Source: JBCAWW01 sp039024315 (GTDB taxonomy: Bacteria > Bacteroidota > Bacteroidia > J057). From it: a stretch of 42,144 nt of DNA. The notes under the pieces were generated by a model, which had not been told where the DNA came from, made no database searches, and was given only the letters and a program-made list of their open reading frames with translations. The stretch lies in assembly GCA_039024315.1 (NCBI GenBank), contig JBCCQN010000049.1, positions 1 to 42,144 on the forward strand, read 5' to 3'. Made by a program: the position numbers and the translations under genes. This document shows positions 33,951 through 42,144 of the stretch, in pieces (the stretch's first letter is position 1; each line of letters opens with the position of its first letter).

Positions 33951-36209
33951 TTATTTTTTGTTAAACGCTTCTAATCCTGAACGGAAAAAGACGCGATATT
34001 CTTCGATGTCTACCGGAGGATTGACAAAACCTTTTGGTGCGACTAGGTTTTTGAGATCGTGGTCAAGCAAGGCATAATAAGGCTGGGCATTGGAGCGATA
34101 TTTATCCATTTGATAGCCGATCCATTTATCACCAACGCTACGGATTTTCTTGCCTTTCTCGTCTGTATAGCTTTTTGCTAGTTTCGTACGATCGTCAGTA
34201 TAGAGAGAGATTAATACATAATCCTGGGTAATCATCTCCATGATATCTGGGGCAACCCAAACCGTACTTTCAAGTAGACGGCAGTTGGCACAGGTAATAC
34301 CCGTGAAGTCTAAGAAAATTGGTTTATTGACCTTTTTAGCATATTCAAGCCCCTGGTCCAAATCGTAGAAGGCACAGAAACCGTCGTGTGAATATTGGGT
34401 AAGGTGACTAGAAACCTTATCGGGGTAATTACAGATTTCAGGATTGCCACTATGTGTCGCAGCACTAGCGCCGCCGCTACTATGGCCTCCTATTACTTTT
34501 ACCCCAATGTCTTTGCCATTAGGTGGAATATAACCTCCTAGCATGGCGAGATTTGCCCCCCAAAGCCCAGGGACTAGGTAAAGCGCAAACCAAAAGGCAC
34601 CCATGGCCAAAAAGAGACGAGGCACCGATATTTGATTGACTGGCGTATAGTCATGCGGCAACTGAAGTTTACCTAATAAGTAAATACCAGTGATGACGGA
34701 AAGTACAATCCATGCACCTAGGAAAATCTCACGATCCAGTAAGCCCCACTGCATTACGAGGTCTGCACGGCTGAAATAGATCAAACTCAAAGCGACTTCG
34801 ATCAAACCTAATACTACTTTTACAGCATTGAGCCATCCACCCGAACTCGGCAGAGAGTTTAGCCAACCTGGGAAGGCCGCAAAAACCATGAAAGGCAAGG
34901 AAAGCGCAAAGGAGAAGCCAAACATACTAATGGCTGGGCCTAGCAATTGACCACTTTCGGCAGCTCTAATCAAGGCGACACTTACGATGGGCCCAACACA
35001 AGAAAAAGATACAATCGCCAAAACGGTAGCCATAAGGAAGATACCAATGAAACCACCCGCATCGCCTTTATTACTTAGATTGGTACTCCATGAAGAGGGG
35101 AGCGTGATTTCAAACATCCCTAAGAAGGAAAGCCCAAAGACAAATAGCAGGGCAAAGATCACCAAATTGACCCAAGGATTGACTGCCAGTAGTCGTCCCG
35201 CGTCAGCTCCAAAGACCATACTCACCAAGAGTCCGATTACGGTATAGATAAAGATGATTGACCCACCGTAAATCAGGGCATTACGAATACCCATACCCCG
35301 ACTTTCGCTTTGCTTGGTAAAGAAGCTTACCGTTAGCGGAATAAGAGGGAATACACAGGGAGTCAACAAAGAGCCAAAACCAAAGAGCATGCCTTCTATC
35401 AGCATTTCCCAAAAGCCTTTGTCTTTTTGAGTTTCATCTATGGGTTCTTCAGTCGTCGCCTCGCTTGCCGTTTTCGCAGTGCTAGCCTGCGTCCCTTCTA
35501 CTACTGTAGGTGCTTCTTCAGCAGCTGTTTCACTCCCTTCTACTACTGTTTCGACCTGCTCTGGTGTAACAGTCTCAGTGATAACAGGAGTAGTCGGCTG
35601 GGTAAATGGGCTCGTCGTGTTGGGGGGTGTCACCACCGCCTCTTGCTTAGGTACCTCTTGCTTGGGGCTTGGTTCCTCCTTTGGTTGCTCTGGCTCTACT
35701 TCACTAGGAACAGGCTCTGCTGCTTGTTTTTTTACGGTTTTGATCTGGGCCTGATAGTCCACACTAGAGGGCACGCACATGCTCTCATTACAAACCTGAT
35801 AACTTAAGTAGATCGCGATTTTAGGATTTTCTTCAGTGATTTTGAATTTCTGGTAGTAAACGATCTTATCATGATAGATAGTGATGTTGACCTCAAAAAC
35901 ATCATCGAATTTAGTTTCAGCAGCCCCTTTTTCGAGTAATTTTCCGACTGCTTCCACTCCTCGATTCTCTTCATCAAAGTCGCAAATAGTTCCTAACTGA
36001 GGCATGCCATCAGGTGGTACCGCCGAATAAATGTGATAGCCCATATCGATGGTACCCTCAAAAAATACCGTAACTTCATCTCCCACTGATAGGCCAGAGG
36101 TCGGAGTATGATAGGTATTCCATTGGATAGGATCCTGAATCTGAGCGTTCAGCGAAGCTGAAATCCCCAAAACGAGGAGAAGTAAAAAAGGCTTGAACCA
36201 ATGTCTCAT
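33951..36209 (-). CDS. dsbD: Protein-disulfide reductase DsbD
   Basis: 752 aa from the ATG at 36209, which starts a clear signal peptide (MRHWFKPFLLLLVLGISASLNAQ); longer non-ATG starts are unlikely. Domain order: N-terminal DsbD-alpha-like domain with C140/C145 (CNESMC), a long Pro/Glu/Thr-rich linker (about 165-245), the CcdA-type transmembrane domain with C285 (TPCVFPLIP) and C404 (SFSCVGP), and a C-terminal thioredoxin-like domain with CANC (C640/C643). All six cysteines of the electron relay are present. It carries electrons from cytoplasmic thioredoxin to periplasmic thiol pathways. The C-terminal tail is complete. Confidence 0.95.
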   Translation of the reverse strand: MRHWFKPFLLLLVLGISASLNAQIQDPIQWNTYHTPTSGLSVGDEVTVFFEGTIDMGYHIYSAVPPDGMPQLGTICDFDEENRGVEAVGKLLEKGAAETKFDDVFEVNITIYHDKIVYYQKFKITEENPKIAIYLSYQVCNESMCVPSSVDYQAQIKTVKKQAAEPVPSEVEPEQPKEEPSPKQEVPKQEAVVTPPNTTSPFTQPTTPVITETVTPEQVETVVEGSETAAEEAPTVVEGTQASTAKTASEATTEEPIDETQKDKGFWEMLIEGMLFGFGSLLTPCVFPLIPLTVSFFTKQSESRGMGIRNALIYGGSIIFIYTVIGLLVSMVFGADAGRLLAVNPWVNLVIFALLFVFGLSFLGMFEITLPSSWSTNLSNKGDAGGFIGIFLMATVLAIVSFSCVGPIVSVALIRAAESGQLLGPAISMFGFSFALSLPFMVFAAFPGWLNSLPSSGGWLNAVKVVLGLIEVALSLIYFSRADLVMQWGLLDREIFLGAWIVLSVITGIYLLGKLQLPHDYTPVNQISVPRLFLAMGAFWFALYLVPGLWGANLAMLGGYIPPNGKDIGVKVIGGHSSGGASAATHSGNPEICNYPDKVSSHLTQYSHDGFCAFYDLDQGLEYAKKVNKPIFLDFTGITCANCRLLESTVWVAPDIMEMITQDYVLISLYTDDRTKLAKSYTDEKGKKIRSVGDKWIGYQMDKYRSNAQPYYALLDHDLKNLVAPKGFVNPPVDIEEYRVFFRSGLEAFNKK

Positions 36210-36248
36210 GCCAAAAAGGATTTTAACCGTAGAAAAAATGAAGGATTC

Positions 36249-36279
36249 CAAATATACCGAATTCATGCAGAAGTCCGAA
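36249..36279 (-). promoter_or_regulatory. Promoter of dsbD
   Basis: On the minus strand, TATATTTG (36256-36249) is a perfect Bacteroidota -7 box (TAnnTTTG). TTC (36279-36277) stands 20 bases upstream, in the place of the -33 TTG. The start codon is 39 bases downstream of the box. Confidence 0.6.
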
Positions 36280-36414
36280 GCCACTTGGCTGACAATTCTA
36301 CACATGACGGCACAATAACTACCTCTAAAATTGCTTTTCCCCTACGTGAACTCGCTTCGTGGCTAGACATACGATTTTTCATATCTCAGCTGGGAAGATT
36401 TTTGTTTTTGATTA

Positions 36415-36466
36415 CTGCTGCGCAGAACGCTTCTCTCTAGCGTAGGGCAAGCATACACGCACCTAC
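36415..36466 (+). repeat. Dispersed two-hairpin repeat, copy C
   Basis: CTGCTGCGCAGAACGC, CTTCTCTCTAG, then a region ending GCATACACGCACCTAC, the same right end as copy A. The second hairpin is weaker than in A. It lies in the gap between the dsbD promoter and the 3' end of the glycosyltransferase gene. Confidence 0.65.
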
Positions 36467-36495
36467 AAACATAGTTGCATTTGCCGCAGCATTCT

Positions 36496-38055
36496 TTAAT
36501 TCCTTCGGTAGATAAAATACTTCCCCGCACGATCCAGCGAATAATTACCAAAGAGGCTGGGGTAGCGCTTTTGCAGGGCGGGGAAATCGTTGCGAGGATC
36601 GATGACAAAATCAGGAAGATGCTGTTTAAATTCCTGAAAAACCGCTTTGTCAGACTCTATTTTAGAAAAAAAACGACCTTGATCTTCACTAGGCAGCGCT
36701 GCTATTTTGTACCAAGCAATGCGGTAATCGAGATATTTATTTTCGACTTTTTGATCGAGGCTAAGGTACAATTCTGGAAAATGGTCCATCACCCAGATCG
36801 ATTGTTTTGCTGCGCCAAAATCATATTGATGTAAGGGCGTGCTTCGTTCTAAAAGACTTTTAAGCCCACCGTGATAAAATATACTTTGCTCCTTTGGATT
36901 GAAGGTGCTCATACTATCAGGCAATTTGATGCCCCAATAATTGAGATAGACCACCGCCGGAAAGAGCAGACAAAGTGGGATCAAAATCGTGCGAAATCGA
37001 CTGCCCCATTTGAAATCAAAAATTTTACTCACGTAAAAGGCCATCGGAGGTGCGAGCAAAAGGATATCGTTTAGTTCTAGCCTTCCATATTTAAAAAGCA
37101 GCATCAACAAAACGGATACTAGCCAGATTGCCATGGTCAACTCTAGCGTTCTCAACTGAGCTACATAACTGTAATATCTCACTCGAAAGTGAAGAAAACC
37201 AATGCCACCAAACAACAAGAAAATCCCCCAATTTCGCACCCAAACTTGAATAGTATCCCATGAATGGTAGGCATATATTTTACTATCTGTCAGAAATATA
37301 CGGTCGAGATAATATAGTAAACCAACATCCCAATAGTCGGCGAGAGAACCTGTATAAAACAGGATCAATAATAATGTCAATAACACCACGAATATGCCCA
37401 AGAAAAAAGAAAGAATCTCCGGCAGACGAGGTGATTTTAAAATCAGATAAGTCAACAACAGGCCAAAACCAATAAAAATATATTTATAAGATGCGAGGGT
37501 ACATACCATCAGCCAAAGGCCCGCATAAAACATCCAAAAATTATTTTGAGGAGCACGTTCGCGCAGCTGTAGGATAGAAAAAAAGCTGGCACACATAGGC
37601 AAGAGCACAAAAAGCGAGGCCCCCATTTGCAGGCCATACCACGGGATGCTACAAAGGATCACTAAGATTACAGCTGGCATACCAATCATACGGCCAAATG
37701 GCCGGAAGCTATTGAGCGTACCAGCAAAGTAAATGGCCGTGATATATAGGTAAAAACAACTGATTACCCGTATGGCGGTCAGCGCCCCCTCTCCAAAAAG
37801 ACCATAAAACATCCGGTAGAGCCAGACCATTACTGGGGGCGCAGTCATCCAAAGGTCAGAATACAAATCACCTCCTTGCGCTAGCTTTTGCGCGGCCAAG
37901 AGATAAAATGACTCCTCACCTAAAAAAAAACCACCATCAAAGGCAGGCAAACGCAATAAGGGGATCAACACCAAGAGGAGGATGTGAACCGGCAGGGGAA
38001 TATTTGTGACGAGGCGCAGCAAATGTGTAGATTTGTGGCGGGAATTTGCCCGCAA
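36496..38055 (-). CDS. GT-C-fold glycosyltransferase-like integral membrane protein
   Basis: Up to 519 aa with ten or more membrane helices. The first extracytoplasmic loop has the acidic pattern GGFFLGEESFYLLAAQKLAQGGDLY typical of GT39/PMT-like GT-C enzymes (split: FFLGEESFY, then AQGGDLYSDLWM). Such enzymes move sugars from a lipid carrier to proteins or glycans outside the cell. No ATG lies before a methionine well inside the protein, so the start must be TTG: either at 38055 or, better placed outside the pyrF promoter, at 38022 (LLRLVTNIPL). It diverges from pyrF. Acceptor and sugar unknown. Confidence 0.78.
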   Translation of the reverse strand: MRANSRHKSTHLLRLVTNIPLPVHILLLVLIPLLRLPAFDGGFFLGEESFYLLAAQKLAQGGDLYSDLWMTAPPVMVWLYRMFYGLFGEGALTAIRVISCFYLYITAIYFAGTLNSFRPFGRMIGMPAVILVILCSIPWYGLQMGASLFVLLPMCASFFSILQLRERAPQNNFWMFYAGLWLMVCTLASYKYIFIGFGLLLTYLILKSPRLPEILSFFLGIFVVLLTLLLILFYTGSLADYWDVGLLYYLDRIFLTDSKIYAYHSWDTIQVWVRNWGIFLLFGGIGFLHFRVRYYSYVAQLRTLELTMAIWLVSVLLMLLFKYGRLELNDILLLAPPMAFYVSKIFDFKWGSRFRTILIPLCLLFPAVVYLNYWGIKLPDSMSTFNPKEQSIFYHGGLKSLLERSTPLHQYDFGAAKQSIWVMDHFPELYLSLDQKVENKYLDYRIAWYKIAALPSEDQGRFFSKIESDKAVFQEFKQHLPDFVIDPRNDFPALQKRYPSLFGNYSLDRAGKYFIYRRN

Positions 38056-38086
38056 ATTAAGCCTTACATCGCATAAGACCTACAAA

Positions 38087-38896
38087 ATGTCGCCTGATGT
38101 CCTATATCAACAAATTCAACGCAAAGGTTCCTTCCTCTGTGTTGGCCTCGATAGCGATCCTGATCGTATTCCCAAGCATCTTTTTGATTTTGATGATCCG
38201 ATTTTGGAGTTCAACCGGCAGATCATAGCGGCCACCCAAGATTTTGCCGTTGCCTACAAGCCTAACCTTGCATTTTATGAAGCTAGAGGAGCCAAAGGCT
38301 GGGAAACCTTGGAAAAAACCTTAGATCTCATTCCTGATGAGATCATGACCATCGCCGACGCCAAACGTGGAGATATTGGCAATACTTCTCGCTTATATGC
38401 GCAGGCTTTTTTTGAGACTTTTGACTTTGATGCAGTGACAGTCGCCCCTTATATGGGTAAAGATTCCGTAGGTCCTTTTCTCGAATTTGAAGACAAATGG
38501 GTGTTTTTGCTGGCCCTAACGTCCAATCCTTCGGCTCAAGATTTTCAATACAGACAAGAAAAAGGAGAGTTTTTGTACCAACAGGTCGTAAAGCGTGCGG
38601 TCAGTTGGCAGCGTGAATATGCAGGGCATTTAGGTTTTGTCGTAGGGGCTACTCGGGCAGAATCCATCGGAGAGATCAGAGCTTTGGCGCCAGATAATTA
38701 TTTTCTAGTACCGGGGGTTGGCGCCCAAGGGGGAGATTTACAAGCAGTATGTGAGCATGGCCAAAGTGCGCAAGGTGGCTTATTGATCAATTCTAGTCGG
38801 GGAATCATTTTTGCGGGCCAAGGAGAAAATTTTGCCCAAGAAGCAGGCAAAGCTGCCCAAAGTTTACAAGAGCGGATGCAGAACTTGCTCAAATAA
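38087..38896 (+). CDS. pyrF: Orotidine 5'-phosphate decarboxylase
   Basis: 269 aa from the ATG at 38087; earlier in-frame starts would overlap the divergent gene. The catalytic motif DAKRGDIGNTS holds D91, K93 and D96, the Lys-Asp relay of OMP decarboxylase; the substrate-binding GLDSDPDRIPKH lies at the front and VPGVGAQGGD plus NSSRGI at the phosphate site. Length and motif order mark it as type 2 (long) PyrF, usual in Bacteroidota. It makes UMP in the last step of pyrimidine synthesis. No other pyr gene lies in the window. Confidence 0.95.
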   Translation: MSPDVLYQQIQRKGSFLCVGLDSDPDRIPKHLFDFDDPILEFNRQIIAATQDFAVAYKPNLAFYEARGAKGWETLEKTLDLIPDEIMTIADAKRGDIGNTSRLYAQAFFETFDFDAVTVAPYMGKDSVGPFLEFEDKWVFLLALTSNPSAQDFQYRQEKGEFLYQQVVKRAVSWQREYAGHLGFVVGATRAESIGEIRALAPDNYFLVPGVGAQGGDLQAVCEHGQSAQGGLLINSSRGIIFAGQGENFAQEAGKAAQSLQERMQNLLK

Positions 38897-39000
38897 GTTT
38901 TGCATTTTCCTTGCAATGTGGCAGTTTTGGGCTGATTTTTATCGGGTATTAGGCTCCCATCAAATATGCTTTTAAACTTTTTGCTGCTTTTGATGTAATC

Positions 39001-39021
39001 GCCTGCGGCCGAACGTCTCTC
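39001..39021 (+). repeat. Dispersed repeat core, decayed
   Basis: GCCTGCGGCCGAACG followed by TCTCTC resembles the core and spacer of the family, but with several changes. It lies in the 277-base gap between pyrF and the third sigma gene (38897-39173), where I see nothing else except a TATATTTA box near 39091. Confidence 0.4.
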
Positions 39022-39173
39022 TATTGAATTTATTGCATAAACCGAATTTAGGCGTTTGGTGGATATGCGGCGAAAAGCAGCGGAAATGTTATATTTAGAC
39101 CCTATAACATACTTCCTTGCTAGCAACTGCCATCATATTGACTATCACTGTGCTCTTAGCGCTGAGTGCTTCT

Positions 39174-39731
39174 ATGTTTGAAGATCAAAGCGATCAAGCG
39201 CTACTTGCTCACTTTCGGGAAACGCAAGACCCCAAAGTTATCGCGCTTTTGATGACGCGCTATGACGGTCTTATCTACGGTATGGCCCTCAAATGGCTGC
39301 GTGATCCAGAACGGGTTCGAGACTTTGCCGGAGATTTGTACATCAAACTGTTTGAACATTTACAGAAACAGGAGGTTGACAATTTTCCAGCATGGTTAGG
39401 GCGCACGACGCGCAACCGACTCCATGATCTCCGTCGCAAAGACCAAGTCCGCGATGATTATAAAAGCGTTTATGTTCCACCTGAAGCTCCAGACGTTGAA
39501 AGTGCATGGGACCTTGCCATGGACATCAAAGAGCTAAGGGAGGCCATAGAAAGCTTGAGTGATACCGAAAAAATCGTGATCCGAGGGGTGTATTTTGAAG
39601 GAAAAAGTTATCATGAAATCGGAGAAGAGTATGGTTGGTCATTTAATCAGGTCCGCGGAGCCAGAGAAAGAGCCATTCGCAAGCTGCGAAATCTACTCTC
39701 AGATGATTTTAAAAATTATTTTAAAGACTAA
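39174..39731 (+). CDS. ECF sigma factor paired with TPR anti-sigma (third copy)
   Basis: 185 aa from the ATG at 39174. A TTG at 39117 would add a hydrophobic 19-residue stretch (LATAIILTITVLLALSAS) that does not fit a sigma factor. Region 2 is RVRDFAGDLYIKLFEHL and FPAWLGRTTRNRLHDLRRK; region 4 is LSDTEKIVIRGVYFEG and SYHEIGEEYGWSFNQV. It is nearer to standard ECFs than the other two TPR-linked sigmas. Five bases separate it from the membrane partner. Confidence 0.88.
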   Translation: MFEDQSDQALLAHFRETQDPKVIALLMTRYDGLIYGMALKWLRDPERVRDFAGDLYIKLFEHLQKQEVDNFPAWLGRTTRNRLHDLRRKDQVRDDYKSVYVPPEAPDVESAWDLAMDIKELREAIESLSDTEKIVIRGVYFEGKSYHEIGEEYGWSFNQVRGARERAIRKLRNLLSDDFKNYFKD

Positions 39732-39736
39732 GCGGC

Positions 39737-40606
39737 ATGGCATCTCTCAATGAACCCAAGCTTTATTCCCTAGCCACGATGCAGGCCTACCTAGATGGGG
39801 GCCTTGATGCTGAAACACAAAGCGCTGTCGAAAAACTGTTGGCGGAAAATCCAGACTATGCCCTCGCGATGGAAGGGCTCGACCGCCACCAAGTTGATAG
39901 TGTTTTTGCAAGAGATAAAGAGCAAAAAGAATTTAAAGCGTTTTTAACTGGCTTAGGCACAACTAAGGAAGATAAAAAAGTCGAGACGCAAGCAAAGCCT
40001 CAAGAAACGCCCTTTGAAGAGCCTATGGTGCGCGATCTACGCGCTGCACGCTGGTGGCAAATTGCAGCAGTCATTTTGATTCTGATTTTACCAGCCATTT
40101 ATTTCTTTCAGAAACCAGATCCCACGCTCGATCAAATAGCGATGAACTATTTGGAGCCATATACCTTCAGTACGGAACGAGGTAGTACGGTTGCTAGAGA
40201 GTTAGATTCGGTTCGAGATATCTATAATGATGGTAGTATGCTCTATAAGAAAGACCCCAAAGCCTTTCAAAATGAGCTTCCCCCAGAATTCGAAGCCGCC
40301 AAGCAAGGTTACTTGCAAATTTTAACGTTACCGATTGATAGTCTGGGGACCCGCCAATACTTACAAGCCAAAATGGGCCTAGGCCAATGTTTATTATTTC
40401 AAGGATATCAAGCTGAGGCAATTGAACAATTTGAACCCATTATTCAGCATGGGGATAATGAATGGTTACCTGCCGCCAAATGGTACAAAGCTTGGAGCCT
40501 GTTATTATTGCAAAGAGAAGAGGAAGCAAAGACAATATTGGTCGATTTATCTAGGCAAAAAAGTGATTATCGCGCCAAGGCCCAATCACTCTTAGATGAA
40601 TTATAG
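39737..40606 (+). CDS. Transmembrane TPR protein, putative anti-sigma factor (third copy)
   Basis: 289 aa. The cytoplasmic part (1-105) is longer than in its paralogues, with a Glu/Lys-rich linker; it starts with YSLATMQAYLDGGLDAETQSAV, an anti-sigma-like helix. One helix at about 106-124, then YLEPYT (138-143), the shared juxtamembrane motif, then TPR-like units (QYLQAKMGLGQCLLFQGYQ, AIEQFEPIIQHG). Unlike the other two, no CHAT or subtilase gene lies beside it. Same inferred role. Confidence 0.75.
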   Translation: MASLNEPKLYSLATMQAYLDGGLDAETQSAVEKLLAENPDYALAMEGLDRHQVDSVFARDKEQKEFKAFLTGLGTTKEDKKVETQAKPQETPFEEPMVRDLRAARWWQIAAVILILILPAIYFFQKPDPTLDQIAMNYLEPYTFSTERGSTVARELDSVRDIYNDGSMLYKKDPKAFQNELPPEFEAAKQGYLQILTLPIDSLGTRQYLQAKMGLGQCLLFQGYQAEAIEQFEPIIQHGDNEWLPAAKWYKAWSLLLLQREEEAKTILVDLSRQKSDYRAKAQSLLDEL

Positions 40607-40614
40607 TCAGGGAC

Positions 40615-40646
40615 TTGCACCCCGCCGCCGCGAATGCGTAACTTTG
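40615..40646 (+). promoter_or_regulatory. Promoter of rlmN
   Basis: TTG (40615-40617) and TAACTTTG (40639-40646) are separated by 21 bases, a textbook Bacteroidota promoter. The ATG of rlmN is only 7 bases after the -7 box, so the transcript would start within a few bases of the start codon. Confidence 0.65.
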
Positions 40647-40653
40647 CAGTCGC

Positions 40654-41706
40654 ATGCGCAAATCCAACAATATCAGATCGCTTAGTCTCGCACAGTTGCA
40701 GGAGTACATCCTCAATATGGGCGAGAAGAAGTTTAGAGCCGCTCAAATCTACGAGTGGGTCTGGAAAAAGCATGCCGCGAGCTTTGCGGAGATGAGCAAT
40801 TTATCTAAGACGCTCCGCGAACGCTTAGAAACAGACTTTGTCATCGATCAAGTAAAAATCGAAGACATTCAACAAAGCAAAGACGGTACCCGTAAATATG
40901 CTTTCCGCCTAGCGGGTGGCCAACAGGTCGAAGGAGTATTGATTCCTACCCCCAAGCGTGTTACGGCCTGCATCTCTTCCCAAGCAGGCTGCTCCTTGGA
41001 CTGCAAGTTTTGTGCTACGGGCCTTTTGGATCTCAAACACAATCTCCATCATTACGAAATTTACGATCAGATATACACCTTGCGCGAAGAGGCGCAAAAA
41101 GTCTATGGTAGGCCTCTCTCCAATATCGTATATATGGGTATGGGAGAACCCCTATTAAACTATCGTAATGTGATGAAATCGGTTGATTGGGTAACCTCTG
41201 AACAAGGCATCGGCATGTCGCCCAAACGCATTACGGTTTCTACCTCCGGGATTGCCAAAATGATCAAGAAGCTCGCAGACGATGGGGCTCGTTTTGAGTT
41301 TGCCCTTTCTTTGCATTCTGCGAAGAACGATACCCGCTCTAAGATCATGCCGATCAATGATTCGAATTCATTAGAGGATTTAGAAGAAGCGCTACGCTAC
41401 TTTTATGATAAGACCGGCACTAGGGTAACTTATGAGTACTGCATTTTCAAAGATATCAATGACAGTATTGATGATGCCAAGGCATTAGCGGAGTTTAGCC
41501 GTATTATCCCCTCCAAAGTCAATGTGATCGAGTACAATCCAGTACCAGAAGCAGGCTTTGTCAATACTACAGCGGGAAAAATGAATGCCTTTATTCAATA
41601 TCTCGAATCACAAAAGGTAATTGTAAACGTTCGGCGAAGCCGTGGCAAAGATATAGACGGGGGTTGCGGCCAACTCGCATTGCGCCATACCAAAGATAAA
41701 GTATAG
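40654..41706 (+). CDS. rlmN: 23S rRNA (adenine2503-C2)-methyltransferase RlmN
   Basis: 350 aa radical SAM enzyme. The N-terminal helical domain (SLSLAQLQEYILNMGEKKFRAAQIYEWVWKK, here split by its loop) contacts RNA. The cluster-binding cysteines are C113, C117 and C120 in CSLDCKFC, followed by ATG. GMGEPL and SLHSA bind SAM. C338 in DGGCGQLA is the methyl-carrying cysteine. It methylates C2 of A2503 in 23S rRNA and A37 of some tRNAs. Length and motifs are normal. The next gene begins 18 bases later and is probably co-transcribed. Confidence 0.96.
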   Translation: MRKSNNIRSLSLAQLQEYILNMGEKKFRAAQIYEWVWKKHAASFAEMSNLSKTLRERLETDFVIDQVKIEDIQQSKDGTRKYAFRLAGGQQVEGVLIPTPKRVTACISSQAGCSLDCKFCATGLLDLKHNLHHYEIYDQIYTLREEAQKVYGRPLSNIVYMGMGEPLLNYRNVMKSVDWVTSEQGIGMSPKRITVSTSGIAKMIKKLADDGARFEFALSLHSAKNDTRSKIMPINDSNSLEDLEEALRYFYDKTGTRVTYEYCIFKDINDSIDDAKALAEFSRIIPSKVNVIEYNPVPEAGFVNTTAGKMNAFIQYLESQKVIVNVRRSRGKDIDGGCGQLALRHTKDKV

Positions 41707-41724
41707 ATTTTTTTAATTCCATAT

Positions 41725-42102
41725 ATGTCTCAGCAGTTAGATCCGATCATCTTAGAGTCTATCCAAAATGACGTAGCCTTGATTGGCCCACAACTCAAGG
41801 TAATTTCTCAAAGAGTAATAGACGAATCCATTTCAGAGTTCCCGATTTATATTGCGGCGCAAGAGATGGTAAATATTGGCAGGGCCATTTTTGATCGCGA
41901 TTCGATCGATTTAAATTGGTTTTTTAATGCTACGATCCTAGAAGAATTTCTCCATCACGGCCTAATTTCTCAAACCAAAATGGCCGATTTTCGCCGTACC
42001 TTTGGCGACCCCAAGGAAAAGGCTTGCATCTTTGTCATCACGGGTGAAGAAGGCCATTTTGTCTTTGTACCTTATGATGTCGATGGGGTTGTAGGGAAAT
42101 AA
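41725..42102 (+). CDS. Conserved small protein of unknown function
   Basis: 125 aa, soluble, no signal. Mixed helices and strands (PIILESIQNDVALIGPQL, IYIAAQEMVNIGRAIFD, ACIFVITGEEGHFVFVPYD). No motif recognised. It follows rlmN by 18 bases, which suggests one transcript, but the pairing gives no clear function. It ends 42 bases before the window edge. Confidence 0.7.
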   Translation: MSQQLDPIILESIQNDVALIGPQLKVISQRVIDESISEFPIYIAAQEMVNIGRAIFDRDSIDLNWFFNATILEEFLHHGLISQTKMADFRRTFGDPKEKACIFVITGEEGHFVFVPYDVDGVVGK

Positions 42103-42144
42103 TAAATAAAAATTGAAAAAAGTTTGGCGAGCTTAGAAATGGTC

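Noticed and set aside
35427..35807. Plus-strand frames of 104-126 codons inside dsbD
   Set aside because: They arise from the Pro/Glu/Thr-rich linker read backwards and show low-complexity Ser/Cys/Leu-rich sequence.
39117..39173. Hydrophobic N-terminal extension of the third sigma factor
   Set aside because: It needs a TTG start and would put a membrane helix on a sigma factor; the ATG at 39174 gives a normal ECF length.

Overview
The window looks like chromosomal DNA from a Bacteroidota bacterium, most likely of the Saprospiria/Lewinella type. The phylum call rests on a type A type-IX-secretion sorting domain on the subtilase, promoters of the TTG / TAnnTTTG kind (before rlmN and dsbD), a DUF6249 / ECF sigma / small membrane protein operon, and many lipoproteins with plain L-x-x-C lipoboxes. 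The class-level placement is inference from the abundance of TPR-CHAT proteins and ECF sigma factors. I see no tRNA, rRNA, CRISPR array, transposase or phage gene.

Layout. (1) 110-2494: a lipoprotein joining the pore-forming part of a cholesterol-dependent-cytolysin-like protein to a seven-repeat FG-GAP/VCBS propeller. (2) 2716-5849, minus: an ECF sigma factor of the TIGR02999/ECF43 type overlapping a transmembrane Ser/Thr kinase with a TPR ectodomain. (3) 5994-15495: a secreted tricorn-like protease, a Tat-exported TIM-barrel sugar isomerase-like protein, a TPR protein, an alpha/beta hydrolase lipoprotein, a secreted ConA-like lectin, a membrane-spanning protein with a ConA-like ectodomain and a small membrane protein. 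(4) 15558-22067: a membrane-anchored TPR-CHAT protein, divergent from an operon of T9SS subtilase, ECF sigma factor and transmembrane TPR putative anti-sigma factor. (5) 22427-27132: a DUF885 metallopeptidase-like lipoprotein, an Omp85-type barrel, an NmrA-like oxidoreductase and a secreted ricin-type lectin. (6) 27324-33036: a second ECF sigma / TPR anti-sigma pair, a DUF6249 / sigma / small membrane protein operon and a second TPR-CHAT protein. (7) 33246-42102: a PH-like membrane protein, DsbD, a GT-C-like glycosyltransferase, PyrF, a third ECF sigma / TPR anti-sigma pair, RlmN and a conserved small protein.

How the genes may work together. The main theme is envelope signalling. Five ECF sigma genes lie in 42 kb, each directly coupled to a membrane protein. 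In three of them that partner has a cytoplasmic N-terminus, one membrane helix, a shared E-P-Y motif just outside the membrane, and periplasmic TPRs. Two large TPR-CHAT proteins, each with a signal peptide, an intact His/Cys dyad and a C-terminal membrane helix, lie beside them, one divergent from a subtilase-sigma-anti-sigma operon. I infer a protease-controlled sigma-release system, loosely comparable to the TPR-CHAT/sigma link of type III-E CRISPR (Craspase) but placed in the envelope.

A short dispersed repeat (core CCGCTGCGCGGAACGC followed by a second small hairpin) occurs in many intergenic gaps. Related cores also lie inside several reading frames.
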